Source of the DNA: Flammeovirgaceae bacterium UBA7330
GTDB lineage: Bacteria; Bacteroidota; Bacteroidia; Cytophagales; Cyclobacteriaceae
Direction: 5' to 3'
Length of the DNA: 64,000 nucleotides
Assembly: GCA_002471275.1 (NCBI GenBank)
Contig: DKPQ01000004.1
Span: 60,650-124,649 of the forward strand
Positions within the stretch are counted from its first letter, which is position 1, and each line of letters starts with the position of its first letter. A model generated the notes under the pieces. That model did no database searches. It saw nothing but the letters and a program-made list of their open reading frames with translations, and had not been told where the DNA came from. The position numbers were made by a program, and so were the translations under genes. Positions 1 through 9,471 of the stretch are shown here, in pieces.

Positions 1-2376
1 GGTAATTAATGTGATTATCATCATTATTCCGATAGGAATTATGAATAGCCACCAATGAAGTTGTGTCCTGTATGGATAACTTTCTAACCATCGATTTATT
101 CCAAAGACTACACCAGGTAAAGCCAATAATCCGGCAATCAGAACAAGGAAAAAGAAACTTTTAGAAAGTAATATCAACAAACTTCTTACAGGAGCACCAA
201 GAACCTTTCGAACACCAACTTCTTTGGTTCTGCGAGCCACGATGAGTGTTGTTGATCCATAAAGTCCCAGGCAGGCTACAAAAATGGCAAGTATTGTAAA
301 AGCAAAAAGCAGTTGACTGAATTGCTGTTCATTTTGATATTGCTTATTAAAGAAATCATCCAAAAAGAAAAAATCAAAGGGGGTCTCAGAGAACACTTCT
401 TCCCATTCGCTTTTAACAATCTCAATACTTTGTTGAGTATTCATATTATCATGCTGATCAAACTTGATAGATAAATATTTTAAAGGGAAAAACATTGAAG
501 TGTATGCCATCGGATAATTTTTTTGTTTAAAGGAAGTGGATCTATAATCTACTACACCTATAATCTCCGCTTTACCCGGATTTTTGGCATTACCCCATTT
601 TACTTCATATCCAATTGCATCTTTTGGATTATTAAATCCCAGCGCATTGATTGCTTCAATATTCATAATCATTGAATACTGATTATCAATTCCTTTCTTA
701 AAGTTTCTACCAGCCAATAAGTCTACTTCAAATTCCGGAATGAAATTCTCATCAATTCTTGAAAAGTTAATATTGACAAGCTCATCTGGATTCTTAGCAT
801 GTCTGAAATTTCCAATCCTGGTCAGGGGTGTTTTACCAGGGATATCGTAAGATGCAGAGACCCCATTGGCAAATGGAAAACCTTCCAGTTTGTCTTTTAA
901 TACCAGTAAATTGTTTGTGAAATCGGAGTCATTTCCGGGGGCATGGGTATTAATGACCAATGTATTGTCAATATTAATACCCAGGCTTTTCGTTTTCATA
1001 TAGGATAGCTGCTTGTTAACAACTAAGACTGAGGCTATCAGGACTATAGAAATGCCAAATTGAAAAATGACTAGCCCATATCTTAAATTAACAGATGATC
1101 GATTAGCCATGGAAGTAGTCTTACCTTTAAGTGCCTTCACCGTCTTAAAGGATGAAATAATGAAAGCAGGATATAGTCCTGCAAATAAACTTCCTGCAAT
1201 CAGGAGGAAAAGCACCATAACCCAGAATTCTGCTTTTTTGAAAAGTTCAAGAGATATTTCATAATGAGAAAATGCAGTAATGGACAATGCCAATAGAATT
1301 ATGATCGAGATCAAAATCGCAAGAAGGTTTGTAAGGAAAGTTTCAGTTAGAAATTGTTTAACAATTTGTTTTTTGGTCGAACCAACAGCTTTTCTGATTC
1401 CTATTTCACCTGTTCTGTCAAGCGAGTGGGAGGTGGACAGGTTGATATAATTGATCCATGCAATCAGTAGAATAAAAATGGCCAACCCAGTGAGCGCATT
1501 AATAATATTTCCATCACCATTCGGTTCTATTTCACCCATTAGATCAGAATGTAAATGAATATCAGTAACCGGTTGGAGAACAAATTTTGAATAGGTGTTA
1601 TTGTTTTGATCACCCATATACTTATCTGCAATTTCAGAGAATTTGGTTTCCAGATTTTTAGGGCTAGCATCCGGGGTCAACAATAAATAGGTATAAAAGG
1701 CATCCCACCTCCAGTTGTTATGATCATAATTTTCGTCACCTGAAATTGTATCCCATCCCAGGAGAAAATCTATGTGAAAGTGTGAATTCTTTGGTAGATC
1801 TTTAAATACGCCTACTATCTCGTATGATTTCAAATTAGGATCTGTTAAAGATTTCCCTAAAGCCGATTGATCACCAAAATATTTATTAGCGATAGACTCT
1901 GATATGAGAATAGTATGTGGCTTCAGCGTTTCCAGTTCTGTCGGTCCTTCCAAAATATCCAAAGTAAAAACCTCCTGAAATTTTCCTTTGACTTTATAGA
2001 CATCGTCTTCCACAAAACGAATGGCTTTTCCTTCCTTTGGCAGATAGGTTATAATTACATCATGCTGTTCACTTACCCTAAAGAGGGTGGTATATTCTTG
2101 TACTTCTGGCAATTCATTTTTCAGGACCTCACCGGTAGGTATAAACGCCTGAGCTTTTTGGTATTGTAAGTCACCATCAATGTATCGATCGTGACGTACC
2201 CGATAAATTCGATCTGCATTCTTGTGAAACTTATCGTAACTCAGCTCGAAGCTTACATATTGCCCTATTAGCAGACAGGTAAGGATGCCTAATGCCAAAC
2301 CAATGATGTTGATAGAAGAGAATAACTTGTTTCGAAAAAGTGATCGAAGGGCTATTTTAAGATTGTGTTTGAGCAT
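1..2376 (-). CDS. FtsX/MacB-like ABC transporter permease, cut by the window edge
   Basis: The frame is open from an ATG at 2376 to base 1, so the last few dozen residues lie outside the window. The N-terminus starts MLKHNLKIALRSLFRNKLFS and is followed by a membrane segment near residues 20-42, the usual opening of MacB_PCD-FtsX permeases. A large periplasmic domain and further membrane segments follow. Near the visible C-terminal end the motif VGVRKVLGAP and a hydrophobic stretch (HWWLFIIPIGIMMI) match the final FtsX domain. The family uses a cytoplasmic ATPase to drive mechanotransmission or export of peptides, lipoproteins or drugs. It is the third gene of a tandem set of paralogues, 17 bp behind its neighbour. 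The substrate cannot be told from the sequence. Confidence 0.9.
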   Translation of the reverse strand, partial: MLKHNLKIALRSLFRNKLFSSINIIGLALGILTCLLIGQYVSFELSYDKFHKNADRIYRVRHDRYIDGDLQYQKAQAFIPTGEVLKNELPEVQEYTTLFRVSEQHDVIITYLPKEGKAIRFVEDDVYKVKGKFQEVFTLDILEGPTELETLKPHTILISESIANKYFGDQSALGKSLTDPNLKSYEIVGVFKDLPKNSHFHIDFLLGWDTISGDENYDHNNWRWDAFYTYLLLTPDASPKNLETKFSEIADKYMGDQNNNTYSKFVLQPVTDIHLHSDLMGEIEPNGDGNIINALTGLAIFILLIAWINYINLSTSHSLDRTGEIGIRKAVGSTKKQIVKQFLTETFLTNLLAILISIIILLALSITAFSHYEISLELFKKAEFWVMVLFLLIAGSLFAGLYPAFIISSFKTVKALKGKTTSMANRSSVNLRYGLVIFQFGISIVLIASVLVVNKQLSYMKTKSLGINIDNTLVINTHAPGNDSDFTNNLLVLKDKLEGFPFANGVSASYDIPGKTPLTRIGNFRHAKNPDELVNINFSRIDENFIPEFEVDLLAGRNFKKGIDNQYSMIMNIEAINALGFNNPKDAIGYEVKWGNAKNPGKAEIIGVVDYRSTSFKQKNYPMAYTSMFFPLKYLSIKFDQHDNMNTQQSIEIVKSEWEEVFSETPFDFFFLDDFFNKQYQNEQQFSQLLFAFTILAIFVACLGLYGSTTLIVARRTKEVGVRKVLGAPVRSLLILLSKSFFFLVLIAGLLALPGVVFGINRWLESYPYRTQLHWWLFIIPIGIMMIITLIT

Positions 2377-2393
2377 GAGTCATCAAAAAATTA

Positions 2394-4778
2394 TTATTCG
2401 TTTCGCAAAGCCTCTACCGGATTCCTTGAAGCAGCCTTCCAACTCTGCCAGCTCACAGTGAAGAGAGCAAAGGCCAGAGCAACGAATCCAGCTAGAGCAA
2501 ATATCCACCAGCTTTGTTCTGTCCTGTATACAAAGTTTTGAAGCCATTGATCCATCGCATACCAGGTCAGCGGAATTGCAATAACACAGGCAACCATAAT
2601 CAATTTGACAAAATCCTTATTTAGTAGGATAAGAATCTCCATCAATTCAGCACCATTTACTTTCCTGATGCCGATTTCCTTGACTCTCCTGGCTGAATAC
2701 TGGATAGAAATACTGAGGAGCCCGAGGCATGAAATCAATATCGAAATACCTGACAAATAAGTAAACATTTGGAAGAACGTCTTTTCTGACTCGTACTGGG
2801 AATAGAAATAATCATTAATCATGAAATGTTCAAATGGATTATTCGGAAAGAATTGTGCGTAAGTTGATTTAATTCGATCCAGCATTTCATGATTTGCATC
2901 TTTTCCCAACCTAACAGAAAAGTAAAGGCTCACATTTTTGTCCAGAAAGAAGGCGGCTGGACTTAATTGATGATGGAATGATTGCTGATGGAAATCATCG
3001 ACGATTCCGACAAGTTCACATTTTTTATCAAAAATGATAAGTTGCTTTCCAATTGTACTTTCATTGATGCTTTGCCCTAAGCTTTGTGCTGCTGTGCGAT
3101 TTAAAATGACACTTTCAATCCTCTCTCCGAACCTTCCTTGCCTTTGATCACTTTTGTTAAATGCTCTACCGGCTAATAATTTTATATCGTAGGTTTCGTA
3201 AAAGTTCTCGCTGATGATGTTGAAACTAACATCTGTAGATATTTTGGATTTTGGATCCATTTTAGCCTCAGTGATCCAGCTGTTTTCCGATCCAGGAATA
3301 ATGCCTGAATAAGTGACGGATCGTATTTGTGGGTTATTCAAGAGTTCATTTTTGAAACTTTCATTATGAAATGAAATAATAGAATCAGCAAAATCAGTTG
3401 AGGCAGGTCCTTTAATAACTAACAAATTTTCTGCATCAAAGCCAAGATCTTCCCTCTCGATATAAGTCAGTTGCTTGTTTATAACAAGAGTAGAAATGAT
3501 TAGCCCAATACAAATGAAAAATTGAAGACCCAATGATATTTCAGTAAGGGATTTTCGCCTATTTGCATTGATGTCTATCCTTCGAAAGGTGATCAGATAT
3601 GCTGGATACATTCCGGATATTATCAAAACACATATGAGGAACATAAAGAGGAGAAAGCTGGTAACTGGAAGCCCCAGAGTTTCAAAATCTTTTATGGCAA
3701 ATGATACTAAAAGAGCAATGATAAGTCCCACAAAGGAGAGTAGGAGGAATTGAATCAAAAGCGTTTGAAACATTTGCCACTGCGTCGCTCCGTTGATTTG
3801 TCCCAGGTATATTCCATTTTTCCTCTTCAGCTCATCACCCAAAAGAATGTTCACATAATTGATCAATGATATGATCAAAAGCAGACACCCACCATAAAAA
3901 AGGAAAAGTAGATTTCTAGAATTTACAGTCTTTTTGGGTTCATCAAGCAAGGCCACACCTGTATGAATATCAGTTATTTTTTGGAGGTCAAATTGTGTAT
4001 CTGATGATCCTGTCTTTTCCTCAATTAACAGTTTAAAGTTATTTTCCAGCTCTTCCGAATTAGTCCCTGGATCTAATTGCAAATAGGTGTAGGCATTTTC
4101 ACTGCTCCAGTTATTAAATGCCTCCGAATTTAATGCTCCGTATGCCAGTGATGAATAGGATAGGATTATGTTTAAGTTTAAATGTGTGTTTTCCGGAACA
4201 TCCACCACTCCTACAATGCTATATTCATGTTCTCCCTCGCTGTGTCTAAAAGTGATGGTTTTTCCAATTGGATTTTCAGCCCCAAAATATTTTTTGGCAA
4301 TATCTGACGAGAGAATCGCTTTAAATGGCTTATTCAAAGCAGAAGGATTACCCGCTAGTTCAAATGGGAAGAGATCAAAAAATTCGGGTTGTGTGAAATA
4401 GATATTATCTTCCATAAAAACCTGAAGTTTGTCATGTGTGTCTTTAAAGGAAACCGCACGTGTGAAGCTCGACTGCATAGAATAAATCCTGCAGTATTTT
4501 TTGATCTGTGGGAAAGATTGTGTTAAATCCGGTCCAATGCCTGAGTAATTGAGTGCGGTCTTATATGCTGGAATTCCATTGTCACTCACGAGCAAATTAA
4601 CCCGATAGATATCCTGATGATTTTCACTTTGTGTATCATAATTCTTTTCATATAATACATATTGAGAAGTAAGTAGGAATGTGGTAATCCCCGCTATCAA
4701 TCCAATCAGGTTGATTGGTGTATTTCCCTTTTGGCGAAGTATGTTTCGCCATGCTATAAGTAGGTAAACCTTTAGCAT
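2394..4778 (-). CDS. FtsX/MacB-like ABC transporter permease
   Basis: A 794-aa protein with the two-module architecture of Bacteroidota FtsX permeases: an N-terminal membrane segment (about residues 20-42), a MacB-type periplasmic domain, an FtsX core with membrane segments between about residues 285 and 450, a second periplasmic domain, and a C-terminal FtsX core. The cytoplasmic motif RRVKEIGIRKVNGAE, near residue 700, is the signature loop thought to contact the ATPase. The gene starts 6 bp after the stop of the upstream paralogue, so the three permeases are probably one transcript. No ATP-binding subunit is encoded nearby, so an ATPase made elsewhere must be used. Family assignment is secure; the substrate is unknown. 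Confidence 0.93.
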   Translation of the reverse strand: MLKVYLLIAWRNILRQKGNTPINLIGLIAGITTFLLTSQYVLYEKNYDTQSENHQDIYRVNLLVSDNGIPAYKTALNYSGIGPDLTQSFPQIKKYCRIYSMQSSFTRAVSFKDTHDKLQVFMEDNIYFTQPEFFDLFPFELAGNPSALNKPFKAILSSDIAKKYFGAENPIGKTITFRHSEGEHEYSIVGVVDVPENTHLNLNIILSYSSLAYGALNSEAFNNWSSENAYTYLQLDPGTNSEELENNFKLLIEEKTGSSDTQFDLQKITDIHTGVALLDEPKKTVNSRNLLFLFYGGCLLLIISLINYVNILLGDELKRKNGIYLGQINGATQWQMFQTLLIQFLLLSFVGLIIALLVSFAIKDFETLGLPVTSFLLFMFLICVLIISGMYPAYLITFRRIDINANRRKSLTEISLGLQFFICIGLIISTLVINKQLTYIEREDLGFDAENLLVIKGPASTDFADSIISFHNESFKNELLNNPQIRSVTYSGIIPGSENSWITEAKMDPKSKISTDVSFNIISENFYETYDIKLLAGRAFNKSDQRQGRFGERIESVILNRTAAQSLGQSINESTIGKQLIIFDKKCELVGIVDDFHQQSFHHQLSPAAFFLDKNVSLYFSVRLGKDANHEMLDRIKSTYAQFFPNNPFEHFMINDYFYSQYESEKTFFQMFTYLSGISILISCLGLLSISIQYSARRVKEIGIRKVNGAELMEILILLNKDFVKLIMVACVIAIPLTWYAMDQWLQNFVYRTEQSWWIFALAGFVALAFALFTVSWQSWKAASRNPVEALRNE

Positions 4779-4784
4779 TTTACT

Positions 4785-7160
4785 TCATTCACTCCTCAAT
4801 ACTTTAGCAGGATTAGCCATAGCTGCCCGAAGTGCCTGATAGCCTACCGTTAATATAGTAACAACAAGAACAAGTGATCCTACAAGAACGTACTCCAATG
4901 GAGATATTGTTGCTTGTATCGAATACTGATCCAACCAATGCTGACTGAGGAAATAAGAAGATGGAAAAGCCAATAAAAATGAGATCCCCACCAGCGTAAT
5001 AAATTCTAAAGAGATATTACGCGTGATGCTAATGGCATTTGCTCCCATCACCTTTCTCACACCTATTTCCTTTGTTTTTTGCTCAGCAACAAAAGAAGCC
5101 AATCCAAAGAGGCCAAGTAAACTGATAAAAATGGCCAATCCGGAAAAGACAGTTGATAACCTTCCGGTTCTTTCTTCCTGGTGATATTTTGTTTCCAATT
5201 CCTGATCCACAAACTGGATATCCGGTACGCCACCATTTACTTTCTCAAATACTCCATTGATAGTTGAAATAGCTAGCGGTATTTTCACATGATTTTTTAG
5301 CCTTATTGTGATGTAATGAGGGTATTCGTTTCCCATTGTAAATACCATTGGGCGGATTCGGTCAAAAGGGGATTCAATCAGGAGGTTCTGTACCACACCA
5401 ATCACCCGGAAGTCTTTCTCTCTCCATCGGATAACTTTATTAAGGGGGTTGTCAAAACCCATCACTTTTATTGCAGCTTCATTAAGGATCATGGCAGAGC
5501 TATCCAATGAATAATCTCTCGAGAAATTTCTACCGACAATAAGATTCCATTGAATGGTTTCTCCAAATTCAGGAGATATATCCAGACCGGCAAACTCAGC
5601 AATCAAATCGGGATTCTTTCCATTCCAATCCAGCGAATAGTTATCCCACCGCTCCGTTACAGGACCGCTTGACTCGGCTACACTTTTGAATATCCCTGAC
5701 TGTAGAAGTTCCTGAACAATTGTTTCGCTCTGCCTTGGGCCTCGGATGTTTGCAGAACGCTTCCAGATGTGAATAAGGTTGTTGTCTTTATACCCCAAAG
5801 ACCGTTCTTTTCCCAGTTGAATTTGTTGATAAACCACAAGAGTAAGTATGATGAGGGTTATAGATATAGAGAATTGAAGGACAACCAATACTTTTCTTGG
5901 CAGGATTGTTCCACGCCCATCGATTGGAATATTTTTTAGTACTCGGACTGGGTTTATCGCAGCCAAATAAAAGGCTGGATAGCTACCAGCCAGCAAGCTG
6001 GTTATAAAGGCGAAAATGAATAGTAAAAGCCACAGCTGACCACTCAACAGATTTAGTTCCATTGACTTTACGGCGATCTGATTAAAGAAAGGCAAGGCCA
6101 GTTGAACTATCACTACGGATAGTCCCAGGGCTATAACTACTACAAGAAAAGATTCAGTAAGGAATTGTGTGACCAATTGTCTTTTCAACGAGCCTATTGA
6201 TTTTCTGATGCCAATTTCCCGAGCCCTTTTCCCAGCCCTGGCTGTACTCAAATTAATAAAATTGATAACAGCCAGAATAAGTATCAGGATTCCGATCAAT
6301 CCAAAACGCCACAGAGTATTCAGTCTGGTACTTACCCATTTCCCATTTTTGAAATCGGGATACAGGTGCCATTTGGACATTGGATATAAAAATAATTCAG
6401 GATGTGAAGGTTCTTCCGTGATATTGAATACTTCATCTCGGATCAGAGTTGAAACTTCCTCAGAACTAACCTGTGACTTGAGCAGGGCATATGTTTGCCA
6501 GAAAGAATTATTCCAGTTTTCCCTGGTATGTATGGCCCAACGTTGAAATTTCACATAGAGGTCAAGTGATCCAAAGAAAAATGTCCAGCCAAATGTTGAA
6601 TTAGGAGGGAGGTCCTGGTAAACTCCAGTAATTTCAACCGAGATCGAATTGTCTATAGTGATCAATTTGCCAATTGGATCTTGCTCTCCAAACAAGCTTT
6701 TACTTAACGATTCAGAAATCAGAAAAGAAGATGCATCCAGTGGGAAAGCTGGTGCTCCCCTAATGATTTTCAGGTCAAGGATCTTTTCACCTCCGGATTC
6801 CATGAAATAGCCATTACGAAACACCGTCTGCTGCTGATACGTGAGTACTCGCCTTGCCGGATGAGAAGAAAGGACAACCTCTTCAAAATAGTTAGGAAAG
6901 GAAGTTTTAAGATGGGTTGCTAATGGACCTGGTAAACCGAGTTGTGTTTGAACCTCCCCATTAGAGATTCTGTTTTGCCGTATTTGAGCAATCTGCTCAT
7001 AATGACTATGGTATTTGTTGTAATTGAGTTCATCCAATACCCACATTGCAATCAGGATAAAAGCTGCCATACCCACCGCAAGTCCAAAAATATTAAGCGA
7101 GGTGTAAAACCTGCTTTTCCACAAATTCCTTAAGGCGATTTTTATGTAGTTTTTAAGCAT
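4785..7160 (-). CDS. FtsX/MacB-like ABC transporter permease
   Basis: The first gene of the tandem permease set, 791 aa from the ATG at 7160. This start was chosen because MLKNYIKIALRNLWKSRFY aligns with the starts of the two downstream paralogues; an in-frame ATG 42 bp upstream would add an unlikely leader. The protein has an N-terminal membrane segment, a MacB-type periplasmic domain, an FtsX core (with RAREIGIRKSIGS around residue 320), a second periplasmic domain and a C-terminal core carrying KTKEIGVRKVMGAN. A perfect inverted repeat lies 111 bp upstream. It belongs to the same family as its two neighbours but is clearly diverged from them, so the set is an old rather than recent duplication. 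Confidence 0.93.
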   Translation of the reverse strand: MLKNYIKIALRNLWKSRFYTSLNIFGLAVGMAAFILIAMWVLDELNYNKYHSHYEQIAQIRQNRISNGEVQTQLGLPGPLATHLKTSFPNYFEEVVLSSHPARRVLTYQQQTVFRNGYFMESGGEKILDLKIIRGAPAFPLDASSFLISESLSKSLFGEQDPIGKLITIDNSISVEITGVYQDLPPNSTFGWTFFFGSLDLYVKFQRWAIHTRENWNNSFWQTYALLKSQVSSEEVSTLIRDEVFNITEEPSHPELFLYPMSKWHLYPDFKNGKWVSTRLNTLWRFGLIGILILILAVINFINLSTARAGKRAREIGIRKSIGSLKRQLVTQFLTESFLVVVIALGLSVVIVQLALPFFNQIAVKSMELNLLSGQLWLLLFIFAFITSLLAGSYPAFYLAAINPVRVLKNIPIDGRGTILPRKVLVVLQFSISITLIILTLVVYQQIQLGKERSLGYKDNNLIHIWKRSANIRGPRQSETIVQELLQSGIFKSVAESSGPVTERWDNYSLDWNGKNPDLIAEFAGLDISPEFGETIQWNLIVGRNFSRDYSLDSSAMILNEAAIKVMGFDNPLNKVIRWREKDFRVIGVVQNLLIESPFDRIRPMVFTMGNEYPHYITIRLKNHVKIPLAISTINGVFEKVNGGVPDIQFVDQELETKYHQEERTGRLSTVFSGLAIFISLLGLFGLASFVAEQKTKEIGVRKVMGANAISITRNISLEFITLVGISFLLAFPSSYFLSQHWLDQYSIQATISPLEYVLVGSLVLVVTILTVGYQALRAAMANPAKVLRSE

Positions 7161-7270
7161 ATTATCTGAAGTATGGACTAAAACTCTAATCCCATAAACC
7201 ATACCTAAAATACAAAATATTAATAATCAGCAGTTTATGTAGGAAACGTAGCCATTTTTTGTCCAAATAG

Positions 7271-7286
7271 TTGACATTCCTGTCAA
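7271..7286. promoter_or_regulatory. Inverted repeat, candidate operator of the permease operon
   Basis: TTGACA-TTCC-TGTCAA is a perfect 6-bp inverted repeat with a 4-base centre, between the methyltransferase gene and the first permease gene, about 110 bp before the permease start. Size and position fit a dimeric repressor site, but no regulator gene is adjacent. The function is inferred from position only. Confidence 0.35.
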
Positions 7287-7311
7287 GATTATAAACAGTT
7301 GGGAATATTAA

Positions 7312-7893
7312 TTAAATCCGTCTGGTACAGATCACCACCCCCGTACTCCAATCCATCTTCGTCATGGTGAAGTCTTCTCTGGATTTCAGATATTCAACCA
7401 ACTTTTCCGCTTTCTCTGCATGACCATCCGGCCAGTTAGGTTGCTCGTTAATATCATCGATCACGTAGAACCCACCAACCTTCAGTAGTTTTAGTGTTTC
7501 ATTCAGTTCGCTGTATTTCCCCGGCCAGGCATCAGCAAAGATCAGATCGAAAGGTGGGCCATGATAACTCTTGATCCAATTAGAACCATCTGTACAGACT
7601 AATTGCACTCTCGGATCATTCCCAAAGAAATCCTTTGCTATCCCTATCAATTCAGGATCATTATCAATACTTATTAGTTTTGACTGCTCATCCAGCCCGT
7701 CAATCATCCAGGCCAGTGATAGTCCGATACCTGTTCCCAATTCCAGGATATTGGAATGAGGTTTCGATGCAATGAGAGACTTCAGAAGGGTGCCGATGTA
7801 AATGTCTGACGGCATGGTGAAACCGATCTCTTTGCATTTGGCTTCGAGTTGTGGGAATGCTTTGGGGATATCGGGGATGTGGGAGTGGTTCAT
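7312..7893 (-). CDS. Class I SAM-dependent methyltransferase, O-methyltransferase-like
   Basis: A 193-aa Rossmann-fold methyltransferase. The SAM-binding motif I is LELGTGIGLSLAW at about residues 46-58. The acidic residue after strand 2 is in ISIDNDPE, motif III is around VQLVCTDGSNW, and FDLIFADAWPGKY gives the strand-4 motif, followed by LKVGGFYVIDD. The order and spacing match the small family 3 O-methyltransferases (catechol/caffeoyl-CoA type), which methylate small hydroxylated compounds. It has no signal peptide, so it acts in the cytosol. It is encoded upstream of the permease operon on the same strand. The substrate is unknown. Confidence 0.82.
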   Translation of the reverse strand: MNHSHIPDIPKAFPQLEAKCKEIGFTMPSDIYIGTLLKSLIASKPHSNILELGTGIGLSLAWMIDGLDEQSKLISIDNDPELIGIAKDFFGNDPRVQLVCTDGSNWIKSYHGPPFDLIFADAWPGKYSELNETLKLLKVGGFYVIDDINEQPNWPDGHAEKAEKLVEYLKSREDFTMTKMDWSTGVVICTRRI

Positions 7894-7904
7894 AAATATT
7901 GCTA

Positions 7905-8330
7905 CTATTTTAGATGCTTTCCCACTTCCTCGGCCGATTCTCTCAACACCTTTTTCACTTCTTCGAATGAAGTATCCGGATGATTGTTCCAGTCCATCAT
8001 TCTATGCTGTTTCACTCGATCCTCAGCATATTTTTCGAGGGTAAATCTCACTATTTGCATACAAGCTCGACGGTGCTCGTATTCTCCTAGAACATCCTGC
8101 GATGCTTTCAGTAGAGCACAAAAGAGGCTGTAATTATTATTTTCAACATCATTATAACACTCCCTATCATCCTGCTTATTCCAAACAGCTGGGCTAGAAA
8201 GAATTGAGTCAGCTAGTTCTATGATCTGAAGATCAAAAGAATCAAACTTCAAGTTAGGGTCTTCACCAGGAGCCTGGCTAAATGAGGTGAATGAAATTAA
8301 GAGTAGAAACAGCAAGTAATATATTTTCAT
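7905..8330 (-). CDS. Small secreted protein of unknown function
   Basis: A 141-aa protein with a clear signal peptide (MKIYYLLFLLLISFTSFSQA, cleavage expected near residue 19-20). The mature part is polar and probably helical, with a run DRECYNDVENNNYSLFCAL that contains two cysteines, and a second conserved-looking part around RMMDWNNHPDTSFEEV. It lies 11 bp upstream of the methyltransferase gene on the same strand and may be co-transcribed with it. I do not recognise the family with confidence, and no catalytic motif is evident. Confidence 0.7.
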   Translation of the reverse strand: MKIYYLLFLLLISFTSFSQAPGEDPNLKFDSFDLQIIELADSILSSPAVWNKQDDRECYNDVENNNYSLFCALLKASQDVLGEYEHRRACMQIVRFTLEKYAEDRVKQHRMMDWNNHPDTSFEEVKKVLRESAEEVGKHLK

Positions 8331-8454
8331 GACCTAATATCTTTTTTATCAGGCTTTCAAGTTAGAAATCATTTACTACATTGACAGCACACATTGATTT
8401 TACTTCTTGGGATGTCGGAAATAGGGGAATCGTTCATTATTCCTTATTGTCTTC

Positions 8455-9337
8455 TTAGTTTTCTATCATGTCAATTAATTCGAAAGTGAGCTTTTGTTCT
8501 TCATAATTCAGATAATCCATTCTCACAAAACCAATCTCACTATTGAATAGAAAGTCTAAATAGGATACTCCGAATGGATAAATGGCTTTAGACCGTATTT
8601 TCCAGCAATCTTTAATCAATCCCATTTTACTATCGTAATCTTCCTTACTTTCCACATGATAAGTCATGTTTCCAGAGGTATTTACCCAATCCCCCCAGCC
8701 ATTGCCAATCCTAAGATATCCACTCCAGGATTTATCAATTTTCAATGGAAATTTTACTTCCGGGAACGGAGCAACTTCTGTAAATAAATATTGGTTGGCT
8801 CTGAAGGGATGCATCCATACCTTTTCAATTTTCGATGATCCCCGTCGTAGTATTTGGCCTCCAGGGTCTATTTGCGATTATTTTATTGACTTGATATTTA
8901 TTGATCTCTTCAATGTCTTCTTTCCGATAGTCATAAGTGACATAAACCTCATCCTGTATTTCCGGTTGAATATCCCATCGCCTTCCTGTTGCCATCATGG
9001 TCACGATCTTTTTAGAAATGACCAGATCATCGTTTCCGATAAAGGTGGCCATGTACACATAGATTCTGCATGGACTAAAGATGTTTCTGCGTTTTTCAAT
9101 TCTATTGATGACAGTGTCTTTATAGGAATTACCCTCTTGATCAACAAGTGAAACTATCACTTCATCAAATTCAGGCATAGTATCATCTACACAACTGACA
9201 GTGTCCTTAGATGAAAAAATGTTAGGGAGATCCCACTTGTTTGTTGACTCGTTTGTAGTGGATTCAGTAGTAAGTTTATCGCCTTTTTCTGGATGGCAGC
9301 TGATCAGGATGATTAGTAGTATGTAACTGTATTTCAT
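8455..9337 (-). pseudogene. Lipoprotein gene interrupted by a one-base frameshift
   Basis: Read from the ATG at 9337 the gene gives a 170-aa lipoprotein (signal sequence with lipobox LISC, Cys14) that stops at 8825. Removing one base from the TTT run at 8871-8873 (AAA on the coding strand) makes the frame continue without a stop as IIAIDPGGQILRRGSSKIEK, then VWMHPFRANQYLFTEVAPFP, to a stop at 8455. That gives about 290 aa. The downstream part alone (119 aa from an ATG at 8814) would begin inside a domain with a WGDW motif and no signal peptide, so it is unlikely to be a separate gene. I therefore call one gene broken by an insertion in a short homopolymer, either a real lesion or a sequencing error. 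The function is unknown. Confidence 0.72.
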
Positions 9338-9471
9338 TATTGGATAAATTACCTAACTTAACGGAATGTCTGATCCTATTTTATAATTCAAAGATGTAAT
9401 TCTATGGAGGATTATGACCTTCATCTACTGAACACATAACTAATCATACTGATACTCAAATAACCACAAAT

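Noticed and set aside
8455..8814. 119-aa gene as an independent CDS
   Set aside because: Its start lies inside a continuous frame that joins the upstream lipoprotein after a one-base correction, and it lacks a signal peptide although the upstream part has one.
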